64,000 bases of DNA, taken from assembly GCA_965214015.1 (NCBI GenBank), contig CBDCAS010000019.1, positions 1 through 64,000 on the forward strand. The letters run 5' to 3'. The notes beneath the pieces were generated by a model that was not told the origin of the DNA, searched no databases, and was given only the letters and a program-made list of their open reading frames with translations. Source of the DNA: CBDCAS01 sp965214015. Its GTDB lineage: Bacteria > Pseudomonadota > Gammaproteobacteria > Coxiellales > Coxiellaceae. Shown here piece by piece: positions 44,909-54,194 of the stretch (positions are counted from its first letter, which is position 1; every line of letters starts with the position of its first letter). A program made the translations under genes and the position numbers.

Positions 44909-45337
44909 CTAATCTTTAATTTCAATCTTACGACATTGCTTTTTCAATTGATCTAAAATGGCATTAATATATTTATGGCCTTGCTCAGAACCAAATTTTT
45001 TGGCGAGCTCAACACCTTCATTAATAACCACACGATAAGGAATATCGATTCTCTCAAGCATTTCATAAGATGAAATACGAAGTATAGCAAGTTCAACTGG
45101 ATTAAGCTCTGTCAATTGACGGTCTAATAGTGGTGCTAACAACGTATCAATTTGATCTACACGATTTAGCGTACCTTCAACTAGAATCGTAAAATATTCT
45201 TGATCTAACTTTTTTGCACCTTGTTCTGCTAACAAATCCGCAATTAGCTCATGAGCAGAGCCATGATTGTAATACCACTGATACAAAGCTTGCATGGCTA
45301 AACAACGCGCCCGATGACGCTGTTTTCTTTGGGACAT
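44909..45337 (-). CDS. nusB: Transcription antitermination factor NusB
   Basis: Binds boxA RNA with S10 in rRNA antitermination. ATG 45337 (MSQRKQRHRARCLAMQALYQ) gives 142 residues; a longer frame upstream is nrdR sequence in another frame. All-helical; signatures RCLAMQALYQWYY near 10 and LNPVELAILRISSYEMLERI near 80, VVINEGVELAKKFGSEQGHKYINAI near 105 (split in the protein). Only four bases separate it from nrdR. The ribD, ribE/ribC and ribH genes commonly between nrdR and nusB are missing. Confidence 0.95.
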   Translation of the reverse strand: MSQRKQRHRARCLAMQALYQWYYNHGSAHELIADLLAEQGAKKLDQEYFTILVEGTLNRVDQIDTLLAPLLDRQLTELNPVELAILRISSYEMLERIDIPYRVVINEGVELAKKFGSEQGHKYINAILDQLKKQCRKIEIKD

Positions 45338-45341
45338 AGTT

Positions 45342-45806
45342 TTATTCGTCACAGGTTTGGCGTTGCAGACGCTGAATCTCTTCATGAAAGGCATTGATGT
45401 CTTGAAAACTACGATACACCGAAGCAAAACGCACATAGGCAATCTGATCCAAATCACGCAATTCATTCATCACTAACTCGCCTATACGCTGTGATGTGAT
45501 TTCACGTTCACCGCCAGAGCGCAAATAGCGCAGGATGTTACTCATCGCTGCATCAATTTTCTCAACACTCACAGGTCGTTTTTCCAAGGCTTTCATAATA
45601 CCTTTTCGCAATTTATCCTGATCAAAAGCAGAGTGTACTCCATCACGTTTAATCACACGCGGTAAAATTAATTCAACAGTCTCATAGGTTGTAAACCGTT
45701 CCGCACATTTTAAGCACTCCCGACGACGGCGGACCTGGGCTCCTTCTGTGATAAGACGTGAGTCCACCACTTTGGTTTCTTCTGTATTACAATAAGGACA
45801 GTGCAT
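45342..45806 (-). CDS. nrdR: Transcriptional repressor NrdR
   Basis: Represses ribonucleotide reductase genes in response to dATP/ATP. 154 residues. The zinc ribbon MHCPYCNTEETKVVDSRLI with RRECLKCAERFTTYE covers residues 1-45. An ATP-cone domain follows, beginning LPRVIKRDGVHSAFDQDKLR. It lies between glyA (24 bases) and nusB (four bases), the usual glyA-nrdR order of gammaproteobacteria. Its NrdR-box targets were not searched outside this window. Confidence 0.97.
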   Translation of the reverse strand: MHCPYCNTEETKVVDSRLITEGAQVRRRRECLKCAERFTTYETVELILPRVIKRDGVHSAFDQDKLRKGIMKALEKRPVSVEKIDAAMSNILRYLRSGGEREITSQRIGELVMNELRDLDQIAYVRFASVYRSFQDINAFHEEIQRLQRQTCDE

Positions 45807-45830
45807 AATGATTGACTTCCTGCATTATTA

Positions 45831-47099
45831 TTACGATATTCGATCCTTTTCATAAACTGGAAAACGATGACATAACTCAAGCACTTGCTCTCTAACTCGT
45901 TGAACGAGCTGATCATCGTCGATATTGTCTAAGATATCACAGATCCAGCCTGCTAATAATACCATCTCTGCTTCTTTAAAACCTCGTGTGGTGACAGCCG
46001 GGGTGCCAATACGCAAACCACTGGTCACCATAGGAGACTTAGGATCATTAGGTACTGTGTTTTTATTAGCAGTAATATTAGCGTGGCCCAATGCTGCCTC
46101 TGCAGCCTTACCGGTGATGGCTCGATCAATCAAGCTAATTAAAAACATATGGTTTTGAGTACCATGAGAGACTAATGAATAACCGCGATCCATAATTGAT
46201 TGCGCCATAACTTTGGCATTTTTAATCACTTGCTGTTGATAGATTTTAAACTCTGGGTCAAGTGCTTCTTTAAATGCCACTGCTTTAGCGGCAATGACAT
46301 GCATTAGAGGCCCTCCTTGCAAGCCTGGAAAAATGGCTGAATTTAACTTTTTGGCAAGTTTGGGATTTTCTTTTGCCAAAATAACACCGCCTCTGGGGCC
46401 TCTTAGCGTTTTATGCGTTGTCGTTGTGGTGACATCGGCAATACCTACCGGAGAAGGATATAAGTTTGCAGCAACTAAACCTGCTACATGTGCCATATCC
46501 ACCATCAAATAAGCATCAACCGAATCGGCAATATCACGAAAACGCTGCCAATCGACAATCCCTGAATACGCTGAAAAACCCGCAACGATACATTTTGGCC
46601 GATGTTCTTTCGCTAACTTAGCAGCCGACTCATAGTCAATCTCACCTGTTTGGGTATTGATACCATAATGAAAAGCACGGTAGAGCATGCCAGAAAAATT
46701 CACTGGAGCACCATGAGTTAGGTGCCCTCCACTACAAAGATCCATCGCTAATAAAGTATCGCCTGGATTAAGCATTGCCATATAAGCAGCCGCATTTGCT
46801 TGTGAACCTGAATGAGGTTGCACATTGGCATAAGCAGCACCAAATAAGGTCTTAACACGGTCAATTGCAAGTTGCTCGACACGATCCACATACTCACAAC
46901 CGCCATAATAACGTTTCCCTGGATACCCTTCGGCATATTTATTCGTTAGCACTGAACCTTGCATTTCCATAACACGTGGACTGACATAGTTTTCAGAGGC
47001 AATTAACTCTACATGGTCTTCTTGACGTTGTATTTCTGCATCGACTGCAGACCATAATTTGGTATCAAACGCTTCAACACACAGCTTAGGATAGAACAT
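45831..47099 (-). CDS. glyA: Serine hydroxymethyltransferase
   Basis: PLP enzyme interconverting serine and glycine and charging folate one-carbon units; glycine does not serve HemB here directly. ATG 47099 has GGGAAG seven bases upstream and gives 422 residues; ATG 47114 is the alternative. Signatures: HVELIASENYVSPRVMEMQG near 27, YYGGCEYVDRVEQLAIDR near 62, MVDMAHVAGLVAANLYPSP near 195, and the PLP-binding Lys in VTTTTTHKTLRGPRGGVIL near 220. Followed by nrdR. Confidence 0.97.
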   Translation of the reverse strand: MFYPKLCVEAFDTKLWSAVDAEIQRQEDHVELIASENYVSPRVMEMQGSVLTNKYAEGYPGKRYYGGCEYVDRVEQLAIDRVKTLFGAAYANVQPHSGSQANAAAYMAMLNPGDTLLAMDLCSGGHLTHGAPVNFSGMLYRAFHYGINTQTGEIDYESAAKLAKEHRPKCIVAGFSAYSGIVDWQRFRDIADSVDAYLMVDMAHVAGLVAANLYPSPVGIADVTTTTTHKTLRGPRGGVILAKENPKLAKKLNSAIFPGLQGGPLMHVIAAKAVAFKEALDPEFKIYQQQVIKNAKVMAQSIMDRGYSLVSHGTQNHMFLISLIDRAITGKAAEAALGHANITANKNTVPNDPKSPMVTSGLRIGTPAVTTRGFKEAEMVLLAGWICDILDNIDDDQLVQRVREQVLELCHRFPVYEKDRIS

Positions 47100-47136
47100 A
47101 AACAAGCTTCCCATTCACTATAATGGCCGCATTGTA

Positions 47137-48483
47137 TCACAGGTATTGTAGTAATTCGGGTAAAGTCTCAATGGCAATAACCTCCATTCCATCAAAACCC
47201 AACTTAGGGGCATTCAATTTAGGAATAATAGCACGTTGAAACCCTTGCTTATGCGCTTCTCGTAAGCGCTCTTGACCTGCCGGTACTGGACGAATCTCAC
47301 CGGATAAACCAAGCTCAGCAAACACAACCGTACCCGTTGAGAGAGCCTGATTGTTTAAGCTTGATAAAACCGCAACAATAACAGCTAAGTCAGAACCAGT
47401 TTCCGTAATGCGTAAGCCCCCCACAGCATTTACAAAAATATCTTGATTGTAGGTTGCAACACCGGCATGACGATGCAAGATTGCCAATAACATTGATAAA
47501 CGATGAGGATCTAAACCCACTGTCACACGACGTGGATTTGCCAGATGGCTAGTATCAACCAGCGCTTGAATTTCCACAAGCAAAGGACGACTGCCCTCCC
47601 AACTGACCATCACAATGCTACCTGCAACTGCCGTTTGATAACGCGATAAAAAAATAGCTGACGGATTATTCACTTGTTTTAATCCTTTATCCGTCATAGC
47701 AAAGACACCCAGCTCATTGATCGCCCCAAAACGATTTTTTACGCTGCGAATCACACGATAAGAGTGATTTGAATCTCCTTCAAAATAAAGTACTACATCG
47801 ACCATATGCTCTAGTACTCGCGGCCCTGCAATCACACCCTCTTTGGTCACATGACCGACAAAAAATAAAGCTAAGCCTTTTTGCTTAGCATAGTGCACTA
47901 AGCGCGCTGCGGATTCACGCACCTGTCCAACACCTCCGGGCGCTGAGCTCACCGATTCTGTATAAATAGTCTGAATCGAATCCACTACCATTACTTTTGG
48001 ATTTTCTTGTTCGGCTAATTCAATAATACGTTCAACCTGGGTTTCTGCTAATAAATTCAGTCGTTCAGAATCCAAATTTAAGCGTTTAGCACGCCAGGCA
48101 ACCTGTTGTAGTGATTCTTCACCTGTCACATAAAGCGCCGGATACTGTTGAGCAATCTGACATAATATTTGTAACAATAAGGTTGATTTACCAATACCAG
48201 GATCACCACCGATTAACACCACTGAATCAGAGACCAAACCACCTCCGAGTACATGATCAAATTCTGCTAAACCTGTGGCTAAACGCGGCTGCGACTGTAA
48301 AGAAACGCAAGACAATCGGGTAGGCTGTGATGGCTTACCGACATAGCCTGTAGTATGGGTGTGAGAGGCCTTGCTCTCTTCAACTAAAGTATTCCACCGT
48401 CGACATTCTGTACACTGCCCCTGCCATTTCGGGTATTGTGTGCCGCAACTCTGACATGCAAATAAGGTTTTTACTTTAGACAC
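47137..48483 (-). CDS. radA: DNA repair protein RadA
   Basis: RecA-like helicase that extends D-loops and processes recombination intermediates. 448 residues. GTG start at 48483 overlapping the end of hemB by 13 bases. N-terminal zinc finger FACQSCGTQYPKWQGQCTEC at 8-27; Walker A VVLIGGDPGIGKSTLLLQI near 88; Walker B VMVVDSIQTIYTESV near 158; the RadA KNRFG motif (RVIRSVKNRFGAINELGVF) near 240; and a C-terminal Lon-protease-like domain with VGLDPHRLSMLLAILHRHAG. Confidence 0.97.
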   Translation of the reverse strand: MSKVKTLFACQSCGTQYPKWQGQCTECRRWNTLVEESKASHTHTTGYVGKPSQPTRLSCVSLQSQPRLATGLAEFDHVLGGGLVSDSVVLIGGDPGIGKSTLLLQILCQIAQQYPALYVTGEESLQQVAWRAKRLNLDSERLNLLAETQVERIIELAEQENPKVMVVDSIQTIYTESVSSAPGGVGQVRESAARLVHYAKQKGLALFFVGHVTKEGVIAGPRVLEHMVDVVLYFEGDSNHSYRVIRSVKNRFGAINELGVFAMTDKGLKQVNNPSAIFLSRYQTAVAGSIVMVSWEGSRPLLVEIQALVDTSHLANPRRVTVGLDPHRLSMLLAILHRHAGVATYNQDIFVNAVGGLRITETGSDLAVIVAVLSSLNNQALSTGTVVFAELGLSGEIRPVPAGQERLREAHKQGFQRAIIPKLNAPKLGFDGMEVIAIETLPELLQYL

Positions 48484-49478
48484 GCTGCCGCTTCCAAAGC
48501 ATAGTATGAAATGATGAAATCAGCCCCTGCACGTTTTATCGCAAGCAAGCTCTCAAGCATAATAGCCTCTTCATCCAACCAATGATTTCTAGCCGCTGCT
48601 TTCATCATAGCGAACTCACCACTGACCTGATAGGCACAAACAGGCACTCCAGGATGGGCTTGTTTAACACGATATAAAATATCTAAATAAGGACCTGCTG
48701 GCTTGACCATAAGCATATCGACCCCTTCTTCAATATCCAATTGTACTTCGCGCAAAGCACGTTGACCATTGGCCGGATCCATTTGGTAGGTCGCCCGATC
48801 CTGGTGCAATGGCGCACCATCGGCTGCTTCACGAAACGGGCCATAAAAACTCGACGCATACTTCACTGAATAGCTAAGAATAGGAATAGGCTGATAGCCA
48901 GCACGATCCAAACCGAGACGAAGAGCACCTACCATACCATCCATACTACTACTGGGAGCAATCACATCAGCTCCTGCTTTGACATAACTTTGCGCCTGCT
49001 GCACTAATAAAGTCAGGGTACGATCATTATCAACATCGAAGCGGCCATTGGATTGTTGCATAGCAGCACCACAATGGCCATGTATCGTGTACTCACAAAA
49101 ACACACATCAGCGATCACCAATACATTCGGACATTGCGATTTAATATGCCGAATTGCCTGTTGAATAATGCCTTGATCATGCAAAGAGTCTGAACCGATA
49201 CTATCTTTTTGGTAGGGTAATCCAAATAAAATTACAGCAGGAATATCTGCTTGCACAACGGCTGCGAGCATCTCGTCCAAACGATCGATACTCCACTGAT
49301 ACTGTCCAGGCATTGAGGCAATCGGGCATTTAATATTGTTACCTGCTTTAATAAACAGCGGCAGTACAAAATCACTGACTGCGAGTTTTGTCTCACGCAC
49401 TAAATCACGGAAACGACTACTACTTCTTAAACGACGAAGACGAACTTTAGGGGTATAAATAGCTTCTATCACTGACAT
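48471..49478 (-). CDS. hemB: Delta-aminolevulinic acid dehydratase (porphobilinogen synthase)
   Basis: Condenses two 5-aminolevulinate molecules in heme synthesis. ATG 49478 gives 335 residues, the normal size; the frame can be read to 49514 but without support. Zinc-type metal site in VLIADVCFCEYTIHGHCGAA near 125. Schiff-base Lys in LSYSVKYASSFYGPFREAA near 205, and the second in DMLMVKPAGPYLDILYRVK near 255. The regulatory Mg site is in EFAMMKAAARN near 290. The end overlaps radA. Confidence 0.96.
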   Translation of the reverse strand: MSVIEAIYTPKVRLRRLRSSSRFRDLVRETKLAVSDFVLPLFIKAGNNIKCPIASMPGQYQWSIDRLDEMLAAVVQADIPAVILFGLPYQKDSIGSDSLHDQGIIQQAIRHIKSQCPNVLVIADVCFCEYTIHGHCGAAMQQSNGRFDVDNDRTLTLLVQQAQSYVKAGADVIAPSSSMDGMVGALRLGLDRAGYQPIPILSYSVKYASSFYGPFREAADGAPLHQDRATYQMDPANGQRALREVQLDIEEGVDMLMVKPAGPYLDILYRVKQAHPGVPVCAYQVSGEFAMMKAAARNHWLDEEAIMLESLLAIKRAGADFIISYYALEAAACLK

Positions 49479-49540
49479 AGATCTTACTCTGCTACTGAAA
49501 AAAATCCCTATCAAACAGTTTACTTGACAGGGATTATACT

Positions 49541-49703
49541 AGGGTCTGTCTACATTGACCCTCCTAGCTATAAAACGTGTTGGATTGGCTCAAATAACAC
49601 AACTGTTTCGTTCAATAGTGCGACTATTCTACCTCAACAGTGCGTTAATTTGACCTCAATCTCCACATTTTTTGCTTCAGCTAAGCCCATGTAAACAGAC
49701 CCT
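49541..49703. mobile_element. 163-bp MITE-like element with terminal inverted repeats and ACT target duplication
   Basis: AGGGTCTGTCTACAT (49541-49555) and ATGTAAACAGACCCT (49689-49703) are 15-bp inverted repeats with one mismatch. The flanks are ACT on both sides (49538-49540 and 49704-49706), a 3-bp duplication of the type made by some IS5-family (IS427/IS1031-like) elements, whose ends also start with GGGTCTGT-like sequence. There is no coding capacity. It lies upstream of hemB and downstream of the lipoprotein gene. Confidence 0.75.
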
Positions 49704-49727
49704 ACTCTAATTTTCAAATAGCGTTTT

Positions 49728-50183
49728 TTATTTCACAATCTTCCAGGCACCATCAGGCTGGCGACACGCTCGACCATAGCCTTGCTGCCATTTACCAGCG
49801 ACTTTAATACGCGTTTGGAACTCACGACAATAACGATTGCCCTGACGATAGTTTTTTACAGGACGAACGACATAAGTTCTATTAGTTTTTGCATTAGTCC
49901 AAGAAGCCTCTTGGCCTACTGGCGTATTCACAATCGCACTCTGCATATTCATACGATCACGACGGTCCATGGATTGACCGATTTGATTACCCACAATACC
50001 GCCTAATAGAGCACCACCGACAATACCGGCCCATTGACCACTCCCATGAAATAAGACACCTCCTAACAAACCTCCAGCCACTGCACCGGCTGCTGTTGAT
50101 CCAGGCACATTGTTTCCTGGCGTACACGCTGCTAAGCTTAATACTATTGAAGAAGCAAGCGCCATAATACCCATCTTTTTCAT
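49728..50183 (-). CDS. Glycine-zipper outer-membrane lipoprotein, 17 kDa surface antigen type
   Basis: 151 residues from ATG 50183 (AAGGA eight bases upstream). Lipoprotein signal MKKMGIMALASSIVLSLAAC with lipobox LAAC, so the mature N-terminus is Cys20. A glycine-zipper region (GAVAGGLLGGVLFHG, then WAGIVGGALLGGIVGNQIGQ) spans residues 34-70. The C-terminal domain has ASWTNAKTNRTYVVRPVKNY and GNRYCREFQTRIKVAGKWQQ, as in Rickettsia 17 kDa antigen and related proteobacterial envelope proteins. It probably contributes to outer-membrane integrity; exact role unknown. An IS256-type remnant sits 65 bases upstream. Confidence 0.85.
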   Translation of the reverse strand: MKKMGIMALASSIVLSLAACTPGNNVPGSTAAGAVAGGLLGGVLFHGSGQWAGIVGGALLGGIVGNQIGQSMDRRDRMNMQSAIVNTPVGQEASWTNAKTNRTYVVRPVKNYRQGNRYCREFQTRIKVAGKWQQGYGRACRQPDGAWKIVK

Positions 50184-50247
50184 CAATCAATTCCTTAATA
50201 AAATATACTATATTCATAGTACCACAGCCTCTTTAATACGATGGAAC

Positions 50248-50888
50248 CTATAGCAAAATCGCGAGAAATCCTAAAATATCCTTCTGACCTTCTTGATTAA
50301 TGCCTAATAAATTATAAACGGCCTTGCTCACTACCTTGCCACTGTCTCGGGTTTTAAAAAACATAGCGTCTAAAAAAACAATCGTATACACAGATTCTAA
50401 CGGTCGATGTCGCCATTCCGTAATCACCGGTAGTAATTTATCAGTAATCTTACTCAGTAACCCCTGTGACACTTCAGTGCCATACACTTCTTGCCTGTGT
50501 TGGCGGATGTTTTGATAGCTCATACCCAGGCCAAATAACCCTAATATTTTATTGTCCAAGCTCTCATTAAGAATTGTTTGCCGCTTCTTCACCAATTGGG
50601 GGAAAAGCTGCCCGCTCGGTCACGGGGCGTTTCTAACTCCATCGGGCCACTGCCTGTTTGCACAGTTTTAGAGCTTTTACCATTGCGCCTATTCGTGATA
50701 CCCGCCTCTTCAAGACTCATATGTTGATCCATTTCAGCCTCCAAGGAGGCTTCGATAATGCTTTTTATCAGGGAGGTCAGTATACCTCCTTCTCCCGTGA
50801 GTGAATGACCTGATTTCAACTTTTCAACCGCTTCTTTTTGGAAACCAATAAAATCAAACGATGAGGCAGATGCTTTTTGTGTCATCAT
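50248..50888 (-). mobile_element. IS256-family transposase remnant, frameshifted and truncated
   Basis: The N-terminal frame (50888 to 50589) has EGGILTSLIKSIIEASLEAE and MDQHMSLEEAGITNRRNGKS, typical of IS256 transposases. It breaks after AGSFSPNW, and the continuation is in another frame (50595 to 50248): LDNKILGLFGLGMSYQNIRQ through YTIVFLDAMFFKTRDSGKVV, with the first catalytic Asp. It ends after about 210 of the expected 400 residues. The other two catalytic residues and the 3' end are missing. The outer end is probably near 50941-50970 (GTGACACAGTTTGATGAA), but no matching repeat is left. Confidence 0.8.
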
Positions 50889-51150
50889 AATTTCCTTCTT
50901 TGCTAGAGATAAAAGTAATTCTTATTTTACATCTCTTAGGTTTTTATTTGTGACACAGTTTGATGAACAATCCCTTTTTTAAGATAACAGGATTTAATCT
51001 TTAAACTCAAGTTTGTGGTAAAATCTTTTTAATTGACGACAATATCTATTGGCCCTGAAAGCCCAGTGACACCAGGAACACAACTATTCAAGCTACCATC
51101 AGAATTGACTATGCATATGCTGACAGTATTAGCATTTGGATTGGCAACAT

Positions 51151-51564
51151 AAGCACGTGTATTAGCAGTGTTAAGAGCAATACCCGATGGTATTGAAAAT
51201 CCACTGCCAGTAGTGGTACAACCGCTTAAATTACCATTACTATCAATTTGGCATGTGCTGACAGTATCAGAACTACGGTTAGTAACATAAGCACGTGTAT
51301 TAGCAGTATTAAGAGCAATACCTGCTGGTGCTGAAAATCCACTGCCAGTAGCAGTACAACCGCTTAAATTACCATCACTATCAATTTGGCATACGCTGAC
51401 AGTATCAGAACTACGGTTAGTAACATAAGCACGCGTATTAGCAGTGTTCAAAGTAATACCTGCTGGTGCTGAAAATCCACTGCCAGTAGCAGTACAACCG
51501 CTTAAATTACCATCACTATCAATTTGGCATATGCTGACAGTACTAGAACACGAGTTTCGCATTT
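51151..51564 (-). repeat. 138-bp tandem coding repeats of the propeller domain
   Basis: Nearly identical 138-bp units begin at equivalent points 51151, 51289 and 51427, and a fourth continues at 52624 across the inserted IS (again 138 bp once the IS and one target copy are removed). Each encodes 46 residues of the form SAPAGIALNTANTRAYVTNR and SSDTVS.CQIDS.GNLSGC. Their near identity points to recent duplication or gene conversion. Confidence 0.9.
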
Positions 51565-52602
51565 GCCTAAGTTTCACTCAATAAACACTGCATCCGGATA
51601 GAAATTGCTTGTTTAATTACTCGCCAGTTTTGTTCGTAAAAAGTTAACTTTTCCAAACATCGTCGTCGATGCTGACTAAACCAAGCAGCAATTGCTAAGC
51701 CAATATGATTTCTCTGCGCTCGACCATTTCGGGCCTGACAACGCTCAATACCACAGGTTTGCTTTAATTCACGGTGATAGACTTCCACTGACCAGCGTGC
51801 TTTTATGATGGTTGCCACTTGATCGCGTGTTGGCGATTCCAGGTTGGTGGCAATGTAATCCGTGCGCCTATTACTTGCGACAAACCGAAATACCCAAACC
51901 CATCCATAACCCCGCAGATGCACCTTTAATCCTTCATCGGGAATATCCAAGTCGGCTAATGAAATATTTCTATTAACTTTGCGATTTTTCCTTAATCCAG
52001 TGACCCAATACCAACCCATACTGCGAATGGTTTTTAGGTTGGTTAAGCTTGAGTACCAGGAGTCCATAACAACGGCATTGGGACAAATACCCCTGTTTTT
52101 AGCAAGCTTTAACATCTCACAAAAATGTGAGTTTTTTGTTTTCCCATCTGTTGGTTTATCATAAATACGATAATCAATTGGAACCGAGGCGCTTGATTCA
52201 AGCCCATGCCAAAGCAAGTTCACCAAACCAATTCCAGCAATGACATCATGTGCGTTACCTGAATATTGGTAGTGAACTAAATCAATTTTTTTACTTCGAT
52301 GTTTAGATAAAACAGAATCGTCGGCAATCAGCAAACATGGCTCTTCGTCTTGGATAAAATCCTTGGCTTCCTGCCAAATTTCACGTGGTCGAAAATGTGC
52401 GCTTTGCAACCAGCGGCTCACGCTATCGTGTGAAAAACTTTTTGGAGAAACTTCTGATAATGCAAGGCCAGAATAGCGAATACTGCTCGCCTGCAAAAAC
52501 GTTTTGTAAATTTCTTTTGTGCACTTATGCTTCGACATCCTTGCCCAACCCTCAAATGAAAATTGCAAGATTATCTCAATTTACGCAAATGCGAAACTCG
52601 TG
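51549..52602 (-). mobile_element. IS4/IS701-like insertion sequence A with TAGAA target duplication
   Basis: Terminal inverted repeats CACGAGTTTCGCATTTGC (from 51549) and its complement ending at 52602 are exact over 18 bases. The 5-bp duplication TAGAA is present at 51544-51548 and 52603-52607. Length 1054 bp with one transposase gene. It lies inside a propeller repeat of the secreted-protein gene; its removal joins VNLNS to STVSICQ in frame. Confidence 0.92.
51567..52538 (-). CDS. DDE transposase of IS A
   Basis: 323 residues from ATG 52538 (MSKHKCTKEIYKTFLQASSI). DDE-type core: LLIADDSVLSKHRSKKIDLV near 70 and HYQYSGNAHDVIAGIG, AVVMDSWYSSLTNLKTIRSM near 155, and the YREK-like Glu region ARWSVEVYHRELKQTCGIER near 265. 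This belongs to the IS4/IS701 superfamily of transposases by eye. The gene is intact, so the insertion is probably recent. A TTG ten codons earlier is a possible start. Confidence 0.85.
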   Translation of the reverse strand: MSKHKCTKEIYKTFLQASSIRYSGLALSEVSPKSFSHDSVSRWLQSAHFRPREIWQEAKDFIQDEEPCLLIADDSVLSKHRSKKIDLVHYQYSGNAHDVIAGIGLVNLLWHGLESSASVPIDYRIYDKPTDGKTKNSHFCEMLKLAKNRGICPNAVVMDSWYSSLTNLKTIRSMGWYWVTGLRKNRKVNRNISLADLDIPDEGLKVHLRGYGWVWVFRFVASNRRTDYIATNLESPTRDQVATIIKARWSVEVYHRELKQTCGIERCQARNGRAQRNHIGLAIAAWFSQHRRRCLEKLTFYEQNWRVIKQAISIRMQCLLSET

Positions 52603-53064
52603 TAGAATTTAGATTAACAACATAAGCACGCGTATTAACAGTGTTCAAAGTAATACCTGCTGGTGCTGAAAATCCGTTGCCAGTAGTGGTACAACCACTT
52701 AAACCACCATTAACATCAACTTGGCAAAAAGATACATTGTTGGAAGTGGAAACATAAGCACGTGTGCTATCGGTATTAAAAGTAATGCTGCTTGTTGGTT
52801 CTGAAAAAGATCCTATATCAGTGCAATTGCTTAGGCTACCATTAATATCAACTTGACATATTTTGAAATTGTTAGAGTTTAAGTTGGCAATATAGGCGCG
52901 TCTGAATCTGACTGCAATATTTAGCACATGTGGACTATTATCTACGTTACTACCATTAGCAGTAATATTATATGTAACGCTTGGATCGGATGGAACCGAA
53001 ATGCTATATATTAAATTGCAGCTGTCATTTCTTGCTAAGCTAGTAATTGTCCTGCAGTTACCAG

Positions 53065-54194
53065 TAGGACTTACGCGAAATCGAATTTCACTTGAGGTTG
53101 CCTGAGTTCATTAATCATATATTGTTCTAATAAATTGTCTTTTATTTGGTAAATGGTTTTAGCTGCATGATGAGCGACAGATTTGAGTTTAAGCCAGACC
53201 AAATAGGCACAAGTGATATGATTACGCTGAATACGTTGCTTGCGGCACTGACATTTAGCTACGCCAGTCAATTGTTTATCTTCGCGGTGAAACTCCTCAA
53301 CACACCATCGGATGTTATACACATTTTGTATAGCCTCAGCGGTTAATTGAGATTTATCGTTAGTGACAATAAAGTCCGTTCGGCAGGTAGAGGCCGTAAT
53401 GCGGTAAAGTTGCACATGAAAATCATTAGGAAATTTATTCAGATGCACTGTCTTTCCCTGTGCGAGTGAGGTTTGATCCCAGGAGAGTTTTGAAGTAGGT
53501 ATATGATGATAATCTTGCTCAGTTTCGCTCACCAAGCGATTAGCTTTGATAGGACAATAAAATAGTTTACCCAGCGCATCAATCGTTAACATTACTTTAT
53601 GGGTGGCATACCAGCTATCCATAAGAACACCTTTGTAAGGTAATTGCTTTTGATAATGAATATTACGCTGCATATCAAATAAATGGTCAAGCTTGCTCTT
53701 ACCGTCTTGTTCTGGCGCATAAATACGATAATCAATCACCCAAAACTGCTCAGTCTCCGGATTGACATAAATTGCATTGACCACACCTATCCCATTAATA
53801 ACCTCTTGGCTATTACCACTATATTGATAACGTGCTAAATCAATCGCCTTAGCATAGCTCTTATCTAGTACAGTATCATCGTAAACGATAAAGCTATTTT
53901 CACTCAACACTACCTGATGTTTTGCATGTTCCCACAGCATTCTTGGGGATAACTTCTCACTAGCAAGATAACGATTATAGGAGTCGTGACTAATACCTTC
54001 CTTATATTTGGCTACATAGGTTAATGTATAGTTGGTTTGGCTGGAGAGTAAGTATTGACAATAATCAATACGATTGACTTTTCTTCTACGTGACATCTCT
54101 TTAGGCATCTCTTTCATTATTTTCGACATCTTAAACAATTAGTGAAAAAATAATAAGTAAAATTCACTCAATTCATCCTTTCGCGTAAGTCCTA
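53065..54194 (-). mobile_element. IS4/IS701-like insertion sequence B with ACCAG target duplication
   Basis: Inverted repeats TAGGACTTACGCGAAA (from 53065) and its complement ending at 54194. The 5-bp duplication ACCAG is at 53060-53064 and 54195-54199. Length 1130 bp. It sits in an Ig-like unit of the same secreted-protein gene; removal restores SFSG joined to NCRTITSLARND, matching the TGSCR...QLAKDA pattern of the sister units. Confidence 0.92.
53071..54129 (-). CDS. DDE transposase of IS B
   Basis: 352 residues from ATG 54129 (other ATGs at 54117 and 54108 are possible). It shares the layout of the IS A transposase: FIVYDDTVLDKSYAKAIDLA and RYQYSGNSQEVINGIGVVN near 75-110, GVLMDSWYATHKVMLTIDAL near 165, and IRWCVEEFHREDKQLTGVAK near 275. 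The two are related but clearly different elements of one superfamily. Intact frame. Confidence 0.85.
   Translation of the reverse strand: MSKIMKEMPKEMSRRRKVNRIDYCQYLLSSQTNYTLTYVAKYKEGISHDSYNRYLASEKLSPRMLWEHAKHQVVLSENSFIVYDDTVLDKSYAKAIDLARYQYSGNSQEVINGIGVVNAIYVNPETEQFWVIDYRIYAPEQDGKSKLDHLFDMQRNIHYQKQLPYKGVLMDSWYATHKVMLTIDALGKLFYCPIKANRLVSETEQDYHHIPTSKLSWDQTSLAQGKTVHLNKFPNDFHVQLYRITASTCRTDFIVTNDKSQLTAEAIQNVYNIRWCVEEFHREDKQLTGVAKCQCRKQRIQRNHITCAYLVWLKLKSVAHHAAKTIYQIKDNLLEQYMINELRQPQVKFDFA

Noticed and set aside
44827..44925. Longer IS6 transposase starting outside the right inverted repeat
   Set aside because: A transposase gene should lie within its element; the extension is nusB-side sequence plus the terminal repeat.
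51029..51580. Regularly spaced repeats that could suggest a CRISPR array
   Set aside because: Units are 138 bp, contiguous, in frame and encode propeller blades; there are no short repeats with unique spacers and no cas genes.
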